The notes: generated from the sequence alone by a model not told the origin. A stretch of DNA of 37,331 nt from Burkholderiales bacterium (GCA_020248785.1 JADCGX010000230.1:1-37331); one strand, 5' to 3'. Positions 24,181 through 34,165 are shown, counted from the stretch's first letter. Made by a program: numbers and translations.

Positions 24181-25649
24181 TTCAGGCCCAGCCGCTGCAT
24201 GCGGTAGCGCAGTTGACGAAACGTGATGCCCAGGAGCTGCGCCGCCGCGGTCCGATTGTTGCGCGTGCGCGCCACCGCCGCGCGAATGGCATCACGCTCC
24301 AGCGCATCAAGATAGGCGGGCAGGTTGCTGGGAATGCCTTCAACCACCGCAAAGCTCTCGGGCTCCGCTTCGGCCTGCGCCGGCGTAACGTCGGTCTCGT
24401 CCACGCCCTCGGGTTGCTCTGGCTCGAGCAGCAGGTCCATCTCTGGCTGAGGCAGCATCAGATCGAGCGGCTGCAGCTCGTCCGACGCCGCCAGCGCCAG
24501 CGCGCGCTCGAGCACGTTTTCCAGCTCGCGCACGTTGCCGGGAAAGCTATGCCGCTGCAGCGCCAGGCGCGCCTCGTCGGACAGCCGCGCGGGCTCGCCA
24601 TCGACCCGGTCGGCCATCCTCTGCAACAGGTATTCGGCGATCAGCGGAATGTCCTCGGCACGCTCGCGCAGGCAGGGCACGCGCAACTCGATGACATTGA
24701 GTCGATAGAAAAGGTCCTGGCGAAAGCGACCGGTGCCAACCAGCTTGTGCAAGTCCTGGTGCGTCGCGCTCAGCAAGCGCACATCGACTGGCTCCTCGAC
24801 AGTCGCACCCACCTTGCGCACGCGCCGCTCCTGGATGGCACGCAGCAGCTTGACCTGCATCGCCAGCGGCAGTTCGGCGACCTCGTCGAGGAACAGCGTG
24901 CCGCCGGCAGCCGCCTGGAAAAATCCGTCGCGGTCACGATCGGCGCCGGTAAACGCGCCCTTGCGGTAGCCGAAGAACTCGGCCTCCATGAGCGCTTCCG
25001 GAATGGCACCGCAGTTCACGGCGATAAATGGCGCGTTCGAGCGCGCCGACAGCTCATGGATCGCGCGCGCGGCCAGTTCCTTGCCACTGCCCGACTCGCC
25101 GCGGATGGCCACCGGCGCCATGCTGTGTGCGAGCTTCAGGATCATCGAGCGCAACTGCCGCATGCTCGGCGAGTCGCCCTGCATCTTCGTGAAGGCCGCT
25201 GGCGCGGCACCGGTCGTCGCGCCGGCGGCGCCGGTTTTCAGCGCGGAGCGCACCAACAGGCGCAGTTGATCGAGATCGACAGGCTTGGTTAGATAGTCGA
25301 ACGCGCCGGCCTTCAGCGCGGCGACCGCATTTTCGGGCGAGCCGAAGGCGGTCATGACCGCGATCGGCAAGGGCTCGCGGTACTTTCCCTGCGATACCTC
25401 GCGCACCAGGTCCAGGCCGGTGCCATCGGGCAGCCGCATGTCCGTGAGCGCCAGCGAGTAGCGATTTCGCGAGAGGAGTTCGCGCGCCTGCGCGACAGAT
25501 TCCGCGCCGTCCACGTCGAGCCCCAGCCGCACCAGCGTGAGCGCGAGCAACTCGCGCAGATCAGCTTCATCGTCGACGACGAGGGCGCTTGGAATGCGCC
25601 TCTCGGCCAGGGCCTTGTCGGTGATTGCGTCGCTCATTGCCGTTTTCAC
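24177..25649 (-). CDS. pilR: Sigma-54-dependent response regulator of the PilR type
   Basis: An NtrC-family regulator of 490 aa. The receiver domain (residues 20-135) carries the phospho-acceptor Asp70 in LALTDMRLPDG and Lys122 in YLTKP. The AAA+ domain has Walker A GESGSGKE (184-191), the sigma-54 contact loop GAFTGA (231-236) and Walker B TLFLDE (251-256). A Fis-type HTH ends the protein (NRTAAAQLLGITFRQLRYRM). It pairs with the sensor directly upstream, and PilSR activates pilA transcription in type IV pilus bacteria. No pilus gene lies in the window. A GTG at 25649 overlaps the pilS stop (GTGA); an ATG at 25637 is an equally possible start. Confidence 0.9.
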   Translation of the reverse strand: MKTAMSDAITDKALAERRIPSALVVDDEADLRELLALTLVRLGLDVDGAESVAQARELLSRNRYSLALTDMRLPDGTGLDLVREVSQGKYREPLPIAVMTAFGSPENAVAALKAGAFDYLTKPVDLDQLRLLVRSALKTGAAGATTGAAPAAFTKMQGDSPSMRQLRSMILKLAHSMAPVAIRGESGSGKELAARAIHELSARSNAPFIAVNCGAIPEALMEAEFFGYRKGAFTGADRDRDGFFQAAAGGTLFLDEVAELPLAMQVKLLRAIQERRVRKVGATVEEPVDVRLLSATHQDLHKLVGTGRFRQDLFYRLNVIELRVPCLRERAEDIPLIAEYLLQRMADRVDGEPARLSDEARLALQRHSFPGNVRELENVLERALALAASDELQPLDLMLPQPEMDLLLEPEQPEGVDETDVTPAQAEAEPESFAVVEGIPSNLPAYLDALERDAIRAAVARTRNNRTAAAQLLGITFRQLRYRMQRLGLK

Positions 25650-27376
25650 TGGACCGGGATCGTATCCAAGAATCCAACATCCTCGGCCACACCACCGGCA
25701 CCGCGGGCAAAGCGCAGCACAAAGCCCTCGCGCGAGCTGCCGTCGAAGCTGCGGCGGCTGCCGTAGCTCAATTCACAGCGGTTGGCCACGCAGAACTCGC
25801 GGGCGATGTAAAGGCCCAGGCCGGTACCTCGCGCGTGCGTGGTGTAAAACGGCTCGAACAGCGCGCCGCGCACATCAGCCGGCACGCCCGGCCCATCATC
25901 GAAGACCCAAAGCCGCACGCGTCCACCATCGTCGCGCGCGCGCTCCACCAGGATCTCCACCGCGCCCGCCGCATCACTGGCGTAGCGCAACCCGTTGTCG
26001 ACCAGATTGAAAAGTACCTGCCGCAGGTGAGACAGCTCGAACTTGACCGCCACGTTCGGCTCGGCCGTCAAGATGACGCGGCCCGGAGCAAGGCTGCGGT
26101 CGCGCGCGAACTCCTCAAGCCAGCCGCGCACGAAGGGCTCGAGTTCGATCGAATCGCCCAGCGGCGCCTCGCGCCGCGCCACCCGCAACACATCTTCGAC
26201 CAGGCGGTTGAGGCGTTGAGTGTTCTCGCGCACGATGCCGGCCAGTCGTTGCTGCAGCGGCTCGCTGCTGTCCTCCGCAAGCATCTGGCCGGCATGGCTA
26301 ATGGCGGCCAGCGGATTGCGGATCTCGTGCGCGATCGAGGCGGTCAGCCGGCCCATGGCAGCCAGCTTCAGCTGCTGGGCGCGCTCCTCCACCGCCCGCA
26401 CGTCTTCCAGAAAGATCACGAACTCGTCACCCGCATCGGACGGCGGTCGGGCAAACCGGGCGCGCAGCGCGAGCTGGGACGACAGCGGATCCGTCTGGCT
26501 CTTGGGCGGCCCGCTCGATTGCATGATGGTGTTGGACCACAGACCACTGGAGCGCTCAGCGGCGCGCCAGCGCCTGAAAGCCTCCGTGAGCGGCTGCAGT
26601 GAGGTGAATTCCGACAAACGCCGGCCCGTGAGCTGCATCGTCGGCGGCAAGCCGAGCAGTGCGCGCGCGGCGAGATTGTTGGCCCGCACGCGGCTGCTGG
26701 CGTCGACCACGAGCACGCCTTGCTCCATTTGCGCGATGACCAGCCGGTTGATCTCCAGCTGATTCTCCAGGTCCTGGCCGCGTAGCTGCGCCAGCCGCTC
26801 CTGCTCGGCAAGCCGCGCGCTCAACAGGCGCAGCAGGCCCGTGACGGCGAAGAGGGCAGCGCCAAACAGGCCAGTCTGGAACAGCAGCGAATCGGAGCTG
26901 GTGCCGCCAATGGCGCGCAATGCCGCGTCGGTCAGCAGCGACAGCACCGCCACCGCACAAACGAAAAAGGCCGCAGAGGTCGGCAAGAGCAGCGAGGCGC
27001 CCGCCAGAGGCAGCAGGTACAGCACGATGATGCCGGCGCGCAGACCGCCGCCGCCAACTGCGAGAGCGGTGATGAGCACGAGGTCGACGGCGAGCTGCCC
27101 GACGACCTGGGCCAGAAATCGCTGACGCAGGGAGAACGCCGCCACGGCGAGCACGGCCGACAGACCAAAGTAAGTGACGCTGCCAGCGAGCAACAGGGGC
27201 GCGGCCTGCGGACCTGTCACGCCAAAGGGCGCCGCTGCGCCGCCGATCGTCGCCAGTGACAGCAGCAGCGCGCTGGCAACGAGCACGCGGGAAAGCGCGA
27301 AGTACTGCAGCGTGCGCCACGCTAGCGCGGCGCCTGCTTGCAGTCGTTCGAAGCTTGAGGGGGCGGCCGCGCGCAC
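25646..27376 (-). CDS. pilS: PilS-type sensor histidine kinase
   Basis: A membrane sensor kinase of about 576 aa. The N-terminal ~180 residues carry about six hydrophobic helices, as in PilS. A PAS-like domain follows (LVIAQMEQGVLVVDASSRVR, ALLGLPP), then the phospho-acceptor helix SIAHEIRNPLAAISHAG and the HATPase boxes NLVDNGLRYA, DDGPGVP and GTGLGLYIAREF. I set the start at GTG 27376, 13 nt after the PP0621-like stop. An ATG at 27475 would overlap that gene by 86 nt and adds only Arg/Pro-rich residues that look like its shadow. It is coupled to pilR by a 4-nt overlap. Confidence 0.88.
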   Translation of the reverse strand: MRAAAPSSFERLQAGAALAWRTLQYFALSRVLVASALLLSLATIGGAAAPFGVTGPQAAPLLLAGSVTYFGLSAVLAVAAFSLRQRFLAQVVGQLAVDLVLITALAVGGGGLRAGIIVLYLLPLAGASLLLPTSAAFFVCAVAVLSLLTDAALRAIGGTSSDSLLFQTGLFGAALFAVTGLLRLLSARLAEQERLAQLRGQDLENQLEINRLVIAQMEQGVLVVDASSRVRANNLAARALLGLPPTMQLTGRRLSEFTSLQPLTEAFRRWRAAERSSGLWSNTIMQSSGPPKSQTDPLSSQLALRARFARPPSDAGDEFVIFLEDVRAVEERAQQLKLAAMGRLTASIAHEIRNPLAAISHAGQMLAEDSSEPLQQRLAGIVRENTQRLNRLVEDVLRVARREAPLGDSIELEPFVRGWLEEFARDRSLAPGRVILTAEPNVAVKFELSHLRQVLFNLVDNGLRYASDAAGAVEILVERARDDGGRVRLWVFDDGPGVPADVRGALFEPFYTTHARGTGLGLYIAREFCVANRCELSYGSRRSFDGSSREGFVLRFARGAGGVAEDVGFLDTIPVQ

Positions 27377-27389
27377 GAACAGCGCCGGC

Positions 27390-27641
27390 TTAGGAGCGAT
27401 CGCTCTGCGCGCGATGCGCCTCGCCGCAGTACCAGCGTGGCGCACCGTCCGCGGCTTCGGGGCCGGGCAGGGCATCGGATTGCGGCAAATTGACGCCGCA
27501 CACCTCGCAGCGGACCATCGTCTCGCCCAACTGCATCGGGTTCATGGCGCGCCGTTGCGCCTCGCTTCTGGCGCGCAGCCACCACCGGTAGCCGAGGTAC
27601 ACGGCCACGGCCAGCAACAGGAAGAACAGCATACGGCTCAT
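27390..27641 (-). CDS. PP0621-family small membrane-anchored zinc-finger-like protein
   Basis: An 83-aa protein with one N-terminal membrane helix (MLFFLLLAVAVYLGYRWWL). The short cytoplasmic part carries three cysteines, two in MVRCEVCGVNLPQSDAL and one in APRWYCGEAHR, with a nearby His. The spacing fits a small metal-binding knuckle, as in the PP0621 family found beside pilS in pseudomonads and betaproteobacteria. The function is unknown. Its ATG overlaps the ypjD-like stop by one base (TGATG), so it is translated from the same message. Confidence 0.8.
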   Translation of the reverse strand: MSRMLFFLLLAVAVYLGYRWWLRARSEAQRRAMNPMQLGETMVRCEVCGVNLPQSDALPGPEAADGAPRWYCGEAHRAQSDRS

Positions 27642-28483
27642 CAGCCCCGCCCCAGCACGACTTCGAGCACGAAGCGGCTGCCAACGTACGCGAGTAGCAG
27701 CATCATGAAGCCCACCAGCGTCCAGCGCAGCGCCACCCGGCCGCGCCAGCCAAAGCCCACGCGGCCCAGCAAGAGGCCGCCAAAGACCAGCCAGGCCGCC
27801 AGCGCGAAGATGGTCTTGTGCTCAAAACGCAGCGCGCGGCCGAACAACTGCTCGGAGAAGAACACGCCCGAGATGACCGTGGCCGTCAGCAGCAGGAAGC
27901 CCGCGCCAATGAGCTGAAACAGCAAGCGCTCCATGGCCAGCAGCGATGGAGCATGCCTGAACAGCTTGCCCTCGGCGGCCGGCGTGCTGACCGCCGTGCG
28001 CGCGTGCAGTTGCCTGTCCAGCGCCGCCATGAGCAGCGCATGTAGCGCGGCGATCGTGAGCAAACTGTTGGCAAAAATGGCGACCAGCAAGTGCAGGCGG
28101 AACGCCGTCGGATTGCCGCCGCCCAGACCCACCACCGATCCATTGAACGCCAATGGAAGCACTGCGGCCAACGCGGCTGCCGGCAGCACGATCGGATACA
28201 GCATCCGCAGCGGCACGAAGAAGGTCTCGAGCCAAAGGATCAGCACGGTCAGCCACAGTGTGGCCGACAGCGCGAAGGCGAAGCCGAAGCGAAACTCGCC
28301 GCGACCGAAGACATCGTGCGCGAGCAGCGCGCCGTGCGCCAGCGACAGCAGCGGCAGCAGCCAGCGATCGGTCGTGAGCCCCGTCCCGGACTCGGAGGTC
28401 AAGGTCCGCCATGCGTGCCAGGCGAGGCCAAGATAGCCGGCGGCCGCCAGCACGTGCACGAGACCGTAAAATGCATCGGACAT
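27641..28483 (-). CDS. YpjD/CcsA-like cytochrome c assembly membrane protein
   Basis: A 280-aa polytopic protein with about eight hydrophobic helices, of the CcsA/CcmC/YpjD superfamily. Conserved-type segments are FRLHLLVAIFANSLLTIAAL and LRFEHKTIFALAAWLVFGGL, each with a His that could ligand haem. YpjD (in the inner membrane, divergent from ffh) is often annotated as cytochrome c biogenesis; direct proof of that role is limited. The full CcsBA haem-handling WWD motif is not obvious. It is the first gene of the minus-strand run ending in ampD and faces ffh across a 90-nt divergent promoter region. Confidence 0.82.
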   Translation of the reverse strand: MSDAFYGLVHVLAAAGYLGLAWHAWRTLTSESGTGLTTDRWLLPLLSLAHGALLAHDVFGRGEFRFGFAFALSATLWLTVLILWLETFFVPLRMLYPIVLPAAALAAVLPLAFNGSVVGLGGGNPTAFRLHLLVAIFANSLLTIAALHALLMAALDRQLHARTAVSTPAAEGKLFRHAPSLLAMERLLFQLIGAGFLLLTATVISGVFFSEQLFGRALRFEHKTIFALAAWLVFGGLLLGRVGFGWRGRVALRWTLVGFMMLLLAYVGSRFVLEVVLGRG

Positions 28484-28573
28484 AGGCTTGTCTCTATATC
28501 ACAAGCTGTCCTCACGGAGGATGGCTTCAGGCCAACCGGCCTCATCTTCCGCGCCCCGGCGCCACCCCTGTCC
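28484..28573. promoter_or_regulatory. Divergent promoter region of ypjD-like gene and ffh
   Basis: The 90-nt gap between divergent genes contains GCTTGT (28486-28491) and ACAAGC (28501-28506), an inverted repeat around the AT-rich CTCTATATC. It is a possible operator or -10 region. No factor can be named. Confidence 0.35.
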
Positions 28574-29956
28574 ATGCTCGAACAGCTCACCGAAAAGCTC
28601 GCGCGCGTCGTCAAGACCATGCGCGGTCAGGCTCGCCTGACCGAGGACAACATGCAGCAGATGCTGCGCGAGGTGCGCATGGCGCTCCTGGAAGCCGACG
28701 TCGCCCTGCCGGTGGTGCGCGAGTTCATCGCGCGCGTGAAGGACAAGGCGCTGGGCGAGGACGTTGCCGGCAGCCTGACACCCGGCCAGGCGCTGGTCGG
28801 CATCGTGCACAAGGAACTCACCGCGCTGATGGGCGGGGACATCCCGGCCGCCGATCGCGAGCTCAACCTCGCCACCCAGCCGCCCGCGGTGATCCTGATG
28901 GCGGGCCTGCAGGGCGCAGGCAAGACCACCACCGCGGCCAAGCTGGCCAAATGGCTGATCGAGCGTCACAAGAAGAAGGTGATGACGGTCTCGACCGACG
29001 TCTATCGCCCGGCTGCAATCGAGCAGTTGAAGGCGGTGTCGGCGCAGGCGGGCGCGACGTTCTTCCCGAGCACCGCGCAGGACAAGCCGGTGGACATCGC
29101 GCGCGCGGCATTCACCCAGGCCCAGCGCCAGATCTTCGACGTGCTGATCGTCGACACCGCCGGTCGCCTGGCGATCGACGAGCCGATGATGCAGGAGGTC
29201 GCGGCGCTGCACGCCGAGGTCAAGCCGATCGAGACGCTGTTCGTGGTCGACGCGATGCTCGGTCAAGACGCCGTGAACACCGCCAAGGCATTCGCCGAGC
29301 GACTGCCGCTGACCGGCGTCATCCTCACCAAGGTCGATGGCGACGCGCGCGGCGGTGCGGCGCTGTCGGTGCGCCATGTCACGGGCCGGCCGATCAAGTT
29401 CATCGGCGTGGCAGAAAAGATCGGCGGTCTGGAGCGCTTCGATGCCGACCGCATGGCCGGCCGCGTGCTGGGCATGGGCGACATCGTGTCGCTGGTCGAG
29501 GACGTGCAAAAGTCGATCGACGTCAAGGCCGCCGAGAAGTTTGCGCAGCGGATGAAGTCGGGCGAGAAGTTCGACCTCAACGACTTTCGCGCGCAGATCG
29601 GCCAGATGCGCAAGATGGGCGGCATCTCGAGCATGCTCGACAAGCTGCCCGCGCAGTTCGCGCAGGCCGCCGGCCAGGTCAACGACAAGGATGTCGACAA
29701 ACAGGTGCGGCGACTGGAAGGGATCATCAATTCGATGACGCCAGGCGAGCGCGCCAAGCCGGATCTCATCAAGGCCTCGCGCAAACGCCGCATTGCCACT
29801 GGCAGCGGCGTGCCGGTGCAGGAAGTCAATCGACTTCTCAATCAGTTCGAGCAGATGCAGTCGATGATGAAGCAGATGAAAAAGGGCGGGTTGGCGAAGA
29901 TGATGCGCGGACTCGGGGCGCTGCGCGGCGGCTTGCCCGGATTGCCGAAGGGCTAG
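28574..29956 (+). CDS. ffh: Signal recognition particle GTPase (SRP54 homologue)
   Basis: A 460-aa protein that binds signal sequences and 4.5S RNA and delivers ribosomes to FtsY. The N domain (MLEQLTEKLARVVKTMRGQA) and the G domain with P-loop GLQGAGKTTTAAKLAKWL, DTAGRLAIDEPMM and TKVDGDARGGAALSV are clear. The ALLEAD motif appears as MALLEADVALPVV. The M domain (about 300-460) is Met-rich and ends MMKQMKKGGLAKMMRGLGAL. I chose ATG 28574; reading further upstream only re-reads the divergent gene's region. Downstream it converges on the lytic transglycosylase gene with a gap of 39 nt. Confidence 0.97.
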   Translation: MLEQLTEKLARVVKTMRGQARLTEDNMQQMLREVRMALLEADVALPVVREFIARVKDKALGEDVAGSLTPGQALVGIVHKELTALMGGDIPAADRELNLATQPPAVILMAGLQGAGKTTTAAKLAKWLIERHKKKVMTVSTDVYRPAAIEQLKAVSAQAGATFFPSTAQDKPVDIARAAFTQAQRQIFDVLIVDTAGRLAIDEPMMQEVAALHAEVKPIETLFVVDAMLGQDAVNTAKAFAERLPLTGVILTKVDGDARGGAALSVRHVTGRPIKFIGVAEKIGGLERFDADRMAGRVLGMGDIVSLVEDVQKSIDVKAAEKFAQRMKSGEKFDLNDFRAQIGQMRKMGGISSMLDKLPAQFAQAAGQVNDKDVDKQVRRLEGIINSMTPGERAKPDLIKASRKRRIATGSGVPVQEVNRLLNQFEQMQSMMKQMKKGGLAKMMRGLGALRGGLPGLPKG

Positions 29957-29995
29957 CCGGGCACTGGCGTATCGGGCAGCCGCGCAAGCGCGACA

Positions 29996-30739
29996 TCAAG
30001 CGCGCGTCTGCTGCGACGCTTCGTAGCTCCAGTGCGTGCGCCAGGCAGCAAGAACGGCGTTCGGATACTCCGGCCGCCCGCGACTGCCGTTATAGCGGCC
30101 CAGCGCCATGAACAGGTTGCCGTTCTCGAGATCCAGGTAGTGCCGCAGGATGACGCAGCCGTATCGCAAGTTCGAACGCAGGTCAAAAAGGCGCCGCGGA
30201 TCACCATCACCAATGACCTTGGTCCAAAAAGGCATCACCTGCATGTAGCCGCGCGCGCCGGCGTGCGAAATGGCGTACTTGCGGAAGTTGCTCTCCACCT
30301 GAATGAGGCCGAGAACCATTTGCCGGTCCAACCCAGCGCGCGCGCACTCATAGTCCAGCGTGCGCAGGAACTCCACGCGCGCCTGATCCTCGGGTTTGCG
30401 GCGCTTCAGCCGTCCCGACATCGCACTCAACCATTCGACAAAGGCGCCGCGCGCCTCCGGGTCCTTGAATTCGCGCACCGGCGGCCGGCTATCGGCGATC
30501 TGTGCCGCCAGCGCATTGCGCACGGCCGCTGCCATGGGCTCGTACTGCTGTGCGCCCGCGCGTGCGCGGCCGGGCAGCCCCAAGGCCGCGAAGCCCAGCG
30601 TGGCAATGACAAGCCGGCGCCGCGCAGGCACAGCGGGGGAGCGCAACAAGCTGTCCGCAGCACCGCCCACCGCGGGATCAGCCGCGTGGTCAGCCGCGTG
30701 CTTAGCTGCGCAACTGGGCAGCAACGAATGAGGCTGCAT
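29996..30739 (-). CDS. Soluble-type lytic transglycosylase (SLT domain)
   Basis: A 247-aa periplasmic muramidase-like enzyme that cleaves peptidoglycan to 1,6-anhydro products, which AmpD and Mpl in this window would recycle. The SLT signature is [29 protein letters not shown]: the catalytic Glu lies in [11 protein letters not shown] and the GYMQVMPFW helix follows. A Tat-like or Sec signal lies at about residues 40-62 ([20 protein letters not shown]). The ATG at 30739 lies inside proS (38-nt overlap), leaving an odd 38-residue leader; a GTG at 30631 would put the signal at the very N-terminus and may be the true start. Confidence 0.85.
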   Translation of the reverse strand: MQPHSLLPSCAAKHAADHAADPAVGGAADSLLRSPAVPARRRLVIATLGFAALGLPGRARAGAQQYEPMAAAVRNALAAQIADSRPPVREFKDPEARGAFVEWLSAMSGRLKRRKPEDQARVEFLRTLDYECARAGLDRQMVLGLIQVESNFRKYAISHAGARGYMQVMPFWTKVIGDGDPRRLFDLRSNLRYGCVILRHYLDLENGNLFMALGRYNGSRGRPEYPNAVLAAWRTHWSYEASQQTRA

Positions 30740-32441
30740 CGCCGAGCGAAATCATTTTCGGCGTGAGGCTGCGGCGCTCGACGTACTCAAGCTCGCCGGA
30801 CTTCAGGCCACGCTCGCCCACAGTGATCCGGTGCGGCACGCCGATGAGCTCCCAGTCGGCGAACATCGCGCCGGGCCGCTCGCCACGATCGTCGAGGATG
30901 ACGTCGACCCCGGCCGCCAGCAGCGTCTCGTACATCTGGTCGGCCGCCTGGCGCACCGCCTCGGACTGCCTGTAGTTGATGGGGCAGATGGCCAACGAAA
31001 ACGGCGCGATCGGCGTCGGCCAGATGATGCCCTTGGCATCATGGTTCTGCTCGATCGCCGCCCCGAGCAGGCGCGTGACACCGATGCCATAGCAGCCCAT
31101 CTGCATCGGCTGCTGCTTGCCATCTTCGTCGGTGAAGCGGATCTGCATGGTTTGCGGATACGGCAGACCCGCGAACACGTGCCCCACTTCGATGCCGCGC
31201 TGGATGGCGAGGACTCCCTTGCCGTCGGGCGACGGATCACCCGCAACCACATTACGAAGGTCTGCGACCACCGGCTCCGGTAGATCGCGCCCCCAGTTCA
31301 CGCCGGTAAAGTGGTAATTCTCTTCGTTTGCGCCGCACACAAAGTCGCTCATGTTGGCGACCGTGCGATCCGCGACCAGCTTGACCGGCACCCTGGTGTT
31401 GATCGGCCCCAGGTAACCCGGCCGGCAGGCAAACGCAGCCCGGATCTCCGCTTCGGTGGCAAAGCGATACCCGTCCTTCAGACCCGGCACCTTGCCCGCC
31501 TTCACCTCGTTCAACTCGTGATCGCCGCGGATCAGCAAAAGCCAGATTTCGGCCGCGGCGACCACGCCCTCGGTCGCTTTGCGCTCGACGGCCAGCACGA
31601 TCGACTTGACGGTGCGTGCCAGCGGCAGGCCGAGCAGCGTCGCCACGTCCTCGCACTTTTCCTTGCCGGGCGTTGGCGTCTTGGTGAGGGACTCTTGGGG
31701 CTCCGCGCGCTCCTGGACGAGGGGCAGCGCCTCCGCGAGCTCGATGTTGGCGGCGTAGTCGGAATCGGGGCAGTACACGAGCGCGTCCTCCCCGGTGTCG
31801 GCGATCACCTGGAACTCGTGGCTCGCCTTGCCGCCGATGTTGCCGGTATCCGCGCGCACGGCGCGGAAATTCAGCCCCATGCGCTCGAAGACGCGCACAT
31901 AGGCGTCGTACATCGCCTGGTAGCTTTTTCGCATGCCCTCCTCATCCCGGTCGAATGAGTAGGCATCCTTCATCGTGAACTCGCGCCCGCGCATGATGCC
32001 GAAGCGCGGCCGCCGCTCGTCGCGGAACTTGGTCTGGATGTGATACAGATTGACGGGCAGCTGCTTGTAGCTCGTCACCAGTTGGCGCGCCAGATCGCCA
32101 ATCACCTCTTCGGAGGTGGGCTGCACGATGAAGTCGCGCTCGTGCCGGTCTTTCAGGCGCAGCAGCTCCGGGCCGTATTTGTCCCAACGGCCCGACTCCA
32201 TCCACAGCTCGGCCGGCTGCACCACGGGCATGAGAAGCTCAATGGCGCCGGCGCGATTCATCTCCTCGCGGATGATCGCCTCGATCTTGCGGATCGAGCG
32301 CAGGCCCATGGGCAGGTAGTTATAGATCCCGGCAGCGAGCTTGCGGATCATGCCGGCGCGCAGCATCAACTGGTGGCTGACGACTTCCGCGTCGGCGGGA
32401 GCTTCCTTCAGGGTGCTGATGAAAAAATTTGAGGCGCGCAT
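30702..32441 (-). CDS. proS: Prolyl-tRNA synthetase (bacterial type, with editing insertion)
   Basis: A class II aminoacyl-tRNA synthetase of 579 aa, which charges tRNA(Pro). Class II motif 1 lies near [20 protein letters not shown]. Motif 2 is in [21 protein letters not shown], visible as [15 protein letters not shown]. Motif 3 is near [17 protein letters not shown]. Residues about 220-400 hold the INS editing domain that hydrolyses Ala-tRNA(Pro). The C-terminal anticodon-binding domain contains [20 protein letters not shown]. It is complete. It starts 160 nt from the divergent rppH. Confidence 0.97.
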   Translation of the reverse strand: MRASNFFISTLKEAPADAEVVSHQLMLRAGMIRKLAAGIYNYLPMGLRSIRKIEAIIREEMNRAGAIELLMPVVQPAELWMESGRWDKYGPELLRLKDRHERDFIVQPTSEEVIGDLARQLVTSYKQLPVNLYHIQTKFRDERRPRFGIMRGREFTMKDAYSFDRDEEGMRKSYQAMYDAYVRVFERMGLNFRAVRADTGNIGGKASHEFQVIADTGEDALVYCPDSDYAANIELAEALPLVQERAEPQESLTKTPTPGKEKCEDVATLLGLPLARTVKSIVLAVERKATEGVVAAAEIWLLLIRGDHELNEVKAGKVPGLKDGYRFATEAEIRAAFACRPGYLGPINTRVPVKLVADRTVANMSDFVCGANEENYHFTGVNWGRDLPEPVVADLRNVVAGDPSPDGKGVLAIQRGIEVGHVFAGLPYPQTMQIRFTDEDGKQQPMQMGCYGIGVTRLLGAAIEQNHDAKGIIWPTPIAPFSLAICPINYRQSEAVRQAADQMYETLLAAGVDVILDDRGERPGAMFADWELIGVPHRITVGERGLKSGELEYVERRSLTPKMISLGDAASFVAAQLRS

Positions 32442-32601
32442 CTCGGCGATTCAAGCGGCAAACCTGGCAAACGAGGCAAACGAGGAAGTTGCGCGACAAG
32501 GCGCAAATGATGCACTGCCAAGGAATTGCTGGCGCCGCACTGCTGCCCGATCACACCCGGTCATATAATGGTCCGCAGATGATAAAGCTTCAGGTGTTGG
32601 C
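32442..32601. promoter_or_regulatory. Divergent promoter region of proS and rppH
   Basis: On the plus strand a perfect TATAAT lies at 32564-32569, 32 nt before the rppH ATG, a good -10 element with no clear -35. GGCAAAC occurs three times at about 32457-32484, and TTGCGC/GCGCAA form a 6-bp inverted repeat near 32489-32506. Confidence 0.55.
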
Positions 32602-33156
32602 ATGCTGGACAAAGACGGGTATCGCCCGAATGTCGGCATCATCCTGCTCAACGCACGTAACGAGGTCTTCTGGGGCAAACGAGTCAAGCAGCATTCCTGG
32701 CAGTTTCCGCAAGGCGGCATCAAGTACGGCGAGTCGCCTGAGCAGGCCATGTTCCGCGAGTTGCATGAAGAAATCGGACTCAAGCCGGAACACGTGAAGA
32801 TCGTCGCGCGCACGCGCGACTGGCTGCGCTACGAAGTGCCCGACCAGTGGATCCGGCGCGACCAGCGAGGCAACTATCGCGGGCAAAAGCAGATCTGGTT
32901 TCTGCTGCGCCTGATGGGCCGCGACTGCGATGTGTGCCTGCGTCGCTCCGAGAAACCGGAGTTCGACGCCTGGCGCTGGCACGACTACTGGGTGCCGCTG
33001 GATGCCGTGATCGAGTTCAAGCGCGAGGTGTACCAGCAAGCGCTGCAGGAGCTCTCGCGCTTCGTGCTTCGCCCGCAGCGTCGGCCCGCCCCGCGCCCGG
33101 TCCCGGCAGAGGCTGCGGCCGCGCCGCCTGCGGCGAGCCTCAGCCCGCCTCGCTAG
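32602..33156 (+). CDS. rppH: RNA pyrophosphohydrolase (Nudix)
   Basis: A 184-aa Nudix hydrolase that converts 5'-triphosphate RNA ends to monophosphate, opening mRNA to RNase E decay. The Nudix box is complete: Gly38 to Gly59, [18 protein letters not shown], with Glu53, Glu56 and Glu57 as metal ligands. The opening [17 protein letters not shown] and [10 protein letters not shown] are characteristic of RppH. The last ~25 residues are an Ala/Pro/Arg tail, longer than in E. coli. It converges with the TerB-like gene, leaving only 7 nt between their stops. Confidence 0.96.
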   Translation: MLDKDGYRPNVGIILLNARNEVFWGKRVKQHSWQFPQGGIKYGESPEQAMFRELHEEIGLKPEHVKIVARTRDWLRYEVPDQWIRRDQRGNYRGQKQIWFLLRLMGRDCDVCLRRSEKPEFDAWRWHDYWVPLDAVIEFKREVYQQALQELSRFVLRPQRRPAPRPVPAEAAAAPPAASLSPPR

Positions 33157-33163
33157 AGCCCGC

Positions 33164-34165
33164 TCAGCTCGCGCGCACCATCTGGACGATCTTATTCACG
33201 TCCACGCTGCGCGCTTGCTGCTCGATCTGCGGCGCGTACTGCGCCTGCAGCCCCTTGGCCTGCGCGAACACCGACGCATAGGCATCTTTCAGCATCTGGG
33301 TCGACATGGTGCGTCCCCCCGCGTAGTAGCGCTTGGCCACCTGGCCGAGTGCGTAGGTGGTTGCGAACGAGAACGCCACGCCCGTCGCACCGCGCGCCAG
33401 GCCACCGCCCATGCGGCCGGCCACTTTGCCCAGCAGGCCGCCGATGACCTTGCGGCCGATCTCCTCCAGGTACTGGCCGGTGAGGCCGACACCCATGGTG
33501 GCCAGCAGGTCCTTAATGTGGCCCCGGTCCAGTTCATAGCCATGCGCCTTGCCGATTCGATAAACCATTTTCATCTGCAGCGGAATGATGGCCATGCTGG
33601 CCATCGACTGCGGCAGCAGCTCCAGCGCGCCGTTCAGGATCGAGTAGTTCAGGACCATCTTGTCGAGCTCGCCGTCGCTGCGTGCCGGCACATTCGCCAC
33701 GAGCGGGCCTGCGCTGGCCGCAGCCGCCGCGGCTGTGGCGGCGCCGGCCGCCGTTGCGGCCACCGCCGGCTTGCCGACGATGTCCTCCAGCGGCATGGTG
33801 GCAAGCGCATCGGCCGTGGCCGCGGGCTCGGCAATCTGCGGCTGCGTCAGCCCAAGTGCCTGACCGAGCTCGGCCAGAAACCTGGTTTCGGCCTCGTTGC
33901 GCAACCCGTCGGCGTCACATACGCCCACTGCCAGCTCGAAGGCCAGCTGCTTGAGATCAGTAGACGACAGCGCGGTCGCCGCACTTGCCACCGAGGCGCG
34001 CTTCAGGAGCACATCCTGGTACAGCGCAGCCATGTTGACCTGCGCGCTGCCCAGCGACTCCGCCACGCGCTTGACCTCACTACGTTCGGCGTCAGCCTTG
34101 CTGCCGTCGGCAAAGGCCGCCAGCAAGGCGATGGTCAGCAGGGCATTCTGGTCAGACGTGTTCAT
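33164..34165 (-). CDS. TerB-like plus DUF697-like two-domain protein, function unknown
   Basis: A 333-aa protein. The N-terminal ~110 residues look like a TerB/TerB-like helical bundle (LLTIALLAAFADGSKADAER, FLAELGQALGLTQPQ). An Ala-rich linker (about 130-165) follows. The C-terminal half resembles DUF697/YcjF-type segments: a hydrophobic helix LPQSMASMAIIPLQMKMVYRI, then ELDRGHIKDLLATMGVGLTG and glycine-rich amphipathic helices (IGGLLGKVAGRMGGGLARGA). Membrane association is likely. DUF697 proteins often accompany GTPases, but none is next door. The start is the ATG at 34165 before MNTSDQNALL; residues upstream are unlike a protein. Confidence 0.65.
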   Translation of the reverse strand: MNTSDQNALLTIALLAAFADGSKADAERSEVKRVAESLGSAQVNMAALYQDVLLKRASVASAATALSSTDLKQLAFELAVGVCDADGLRNEAETRFLAELGQALGLTQPQIAEPAATADALATMPLEDIVGKPAVAATAAGAATAAAAAASAGPLVANVPARSDGELDKMVLNYSILNGALELLPQSMASMAIIPLQMKMVYRIGKAHGYELDRGHIKDLLATMGVGLTGQYLEEIGRKVIGGLLGKVAGRMGGGLARGATGVAFSFATTYALGQVAKRYYAGGRTMSTQMLKDAYASVFAQAKGLQAQYAPQIEQQARSVDVNKIVQMVRAS

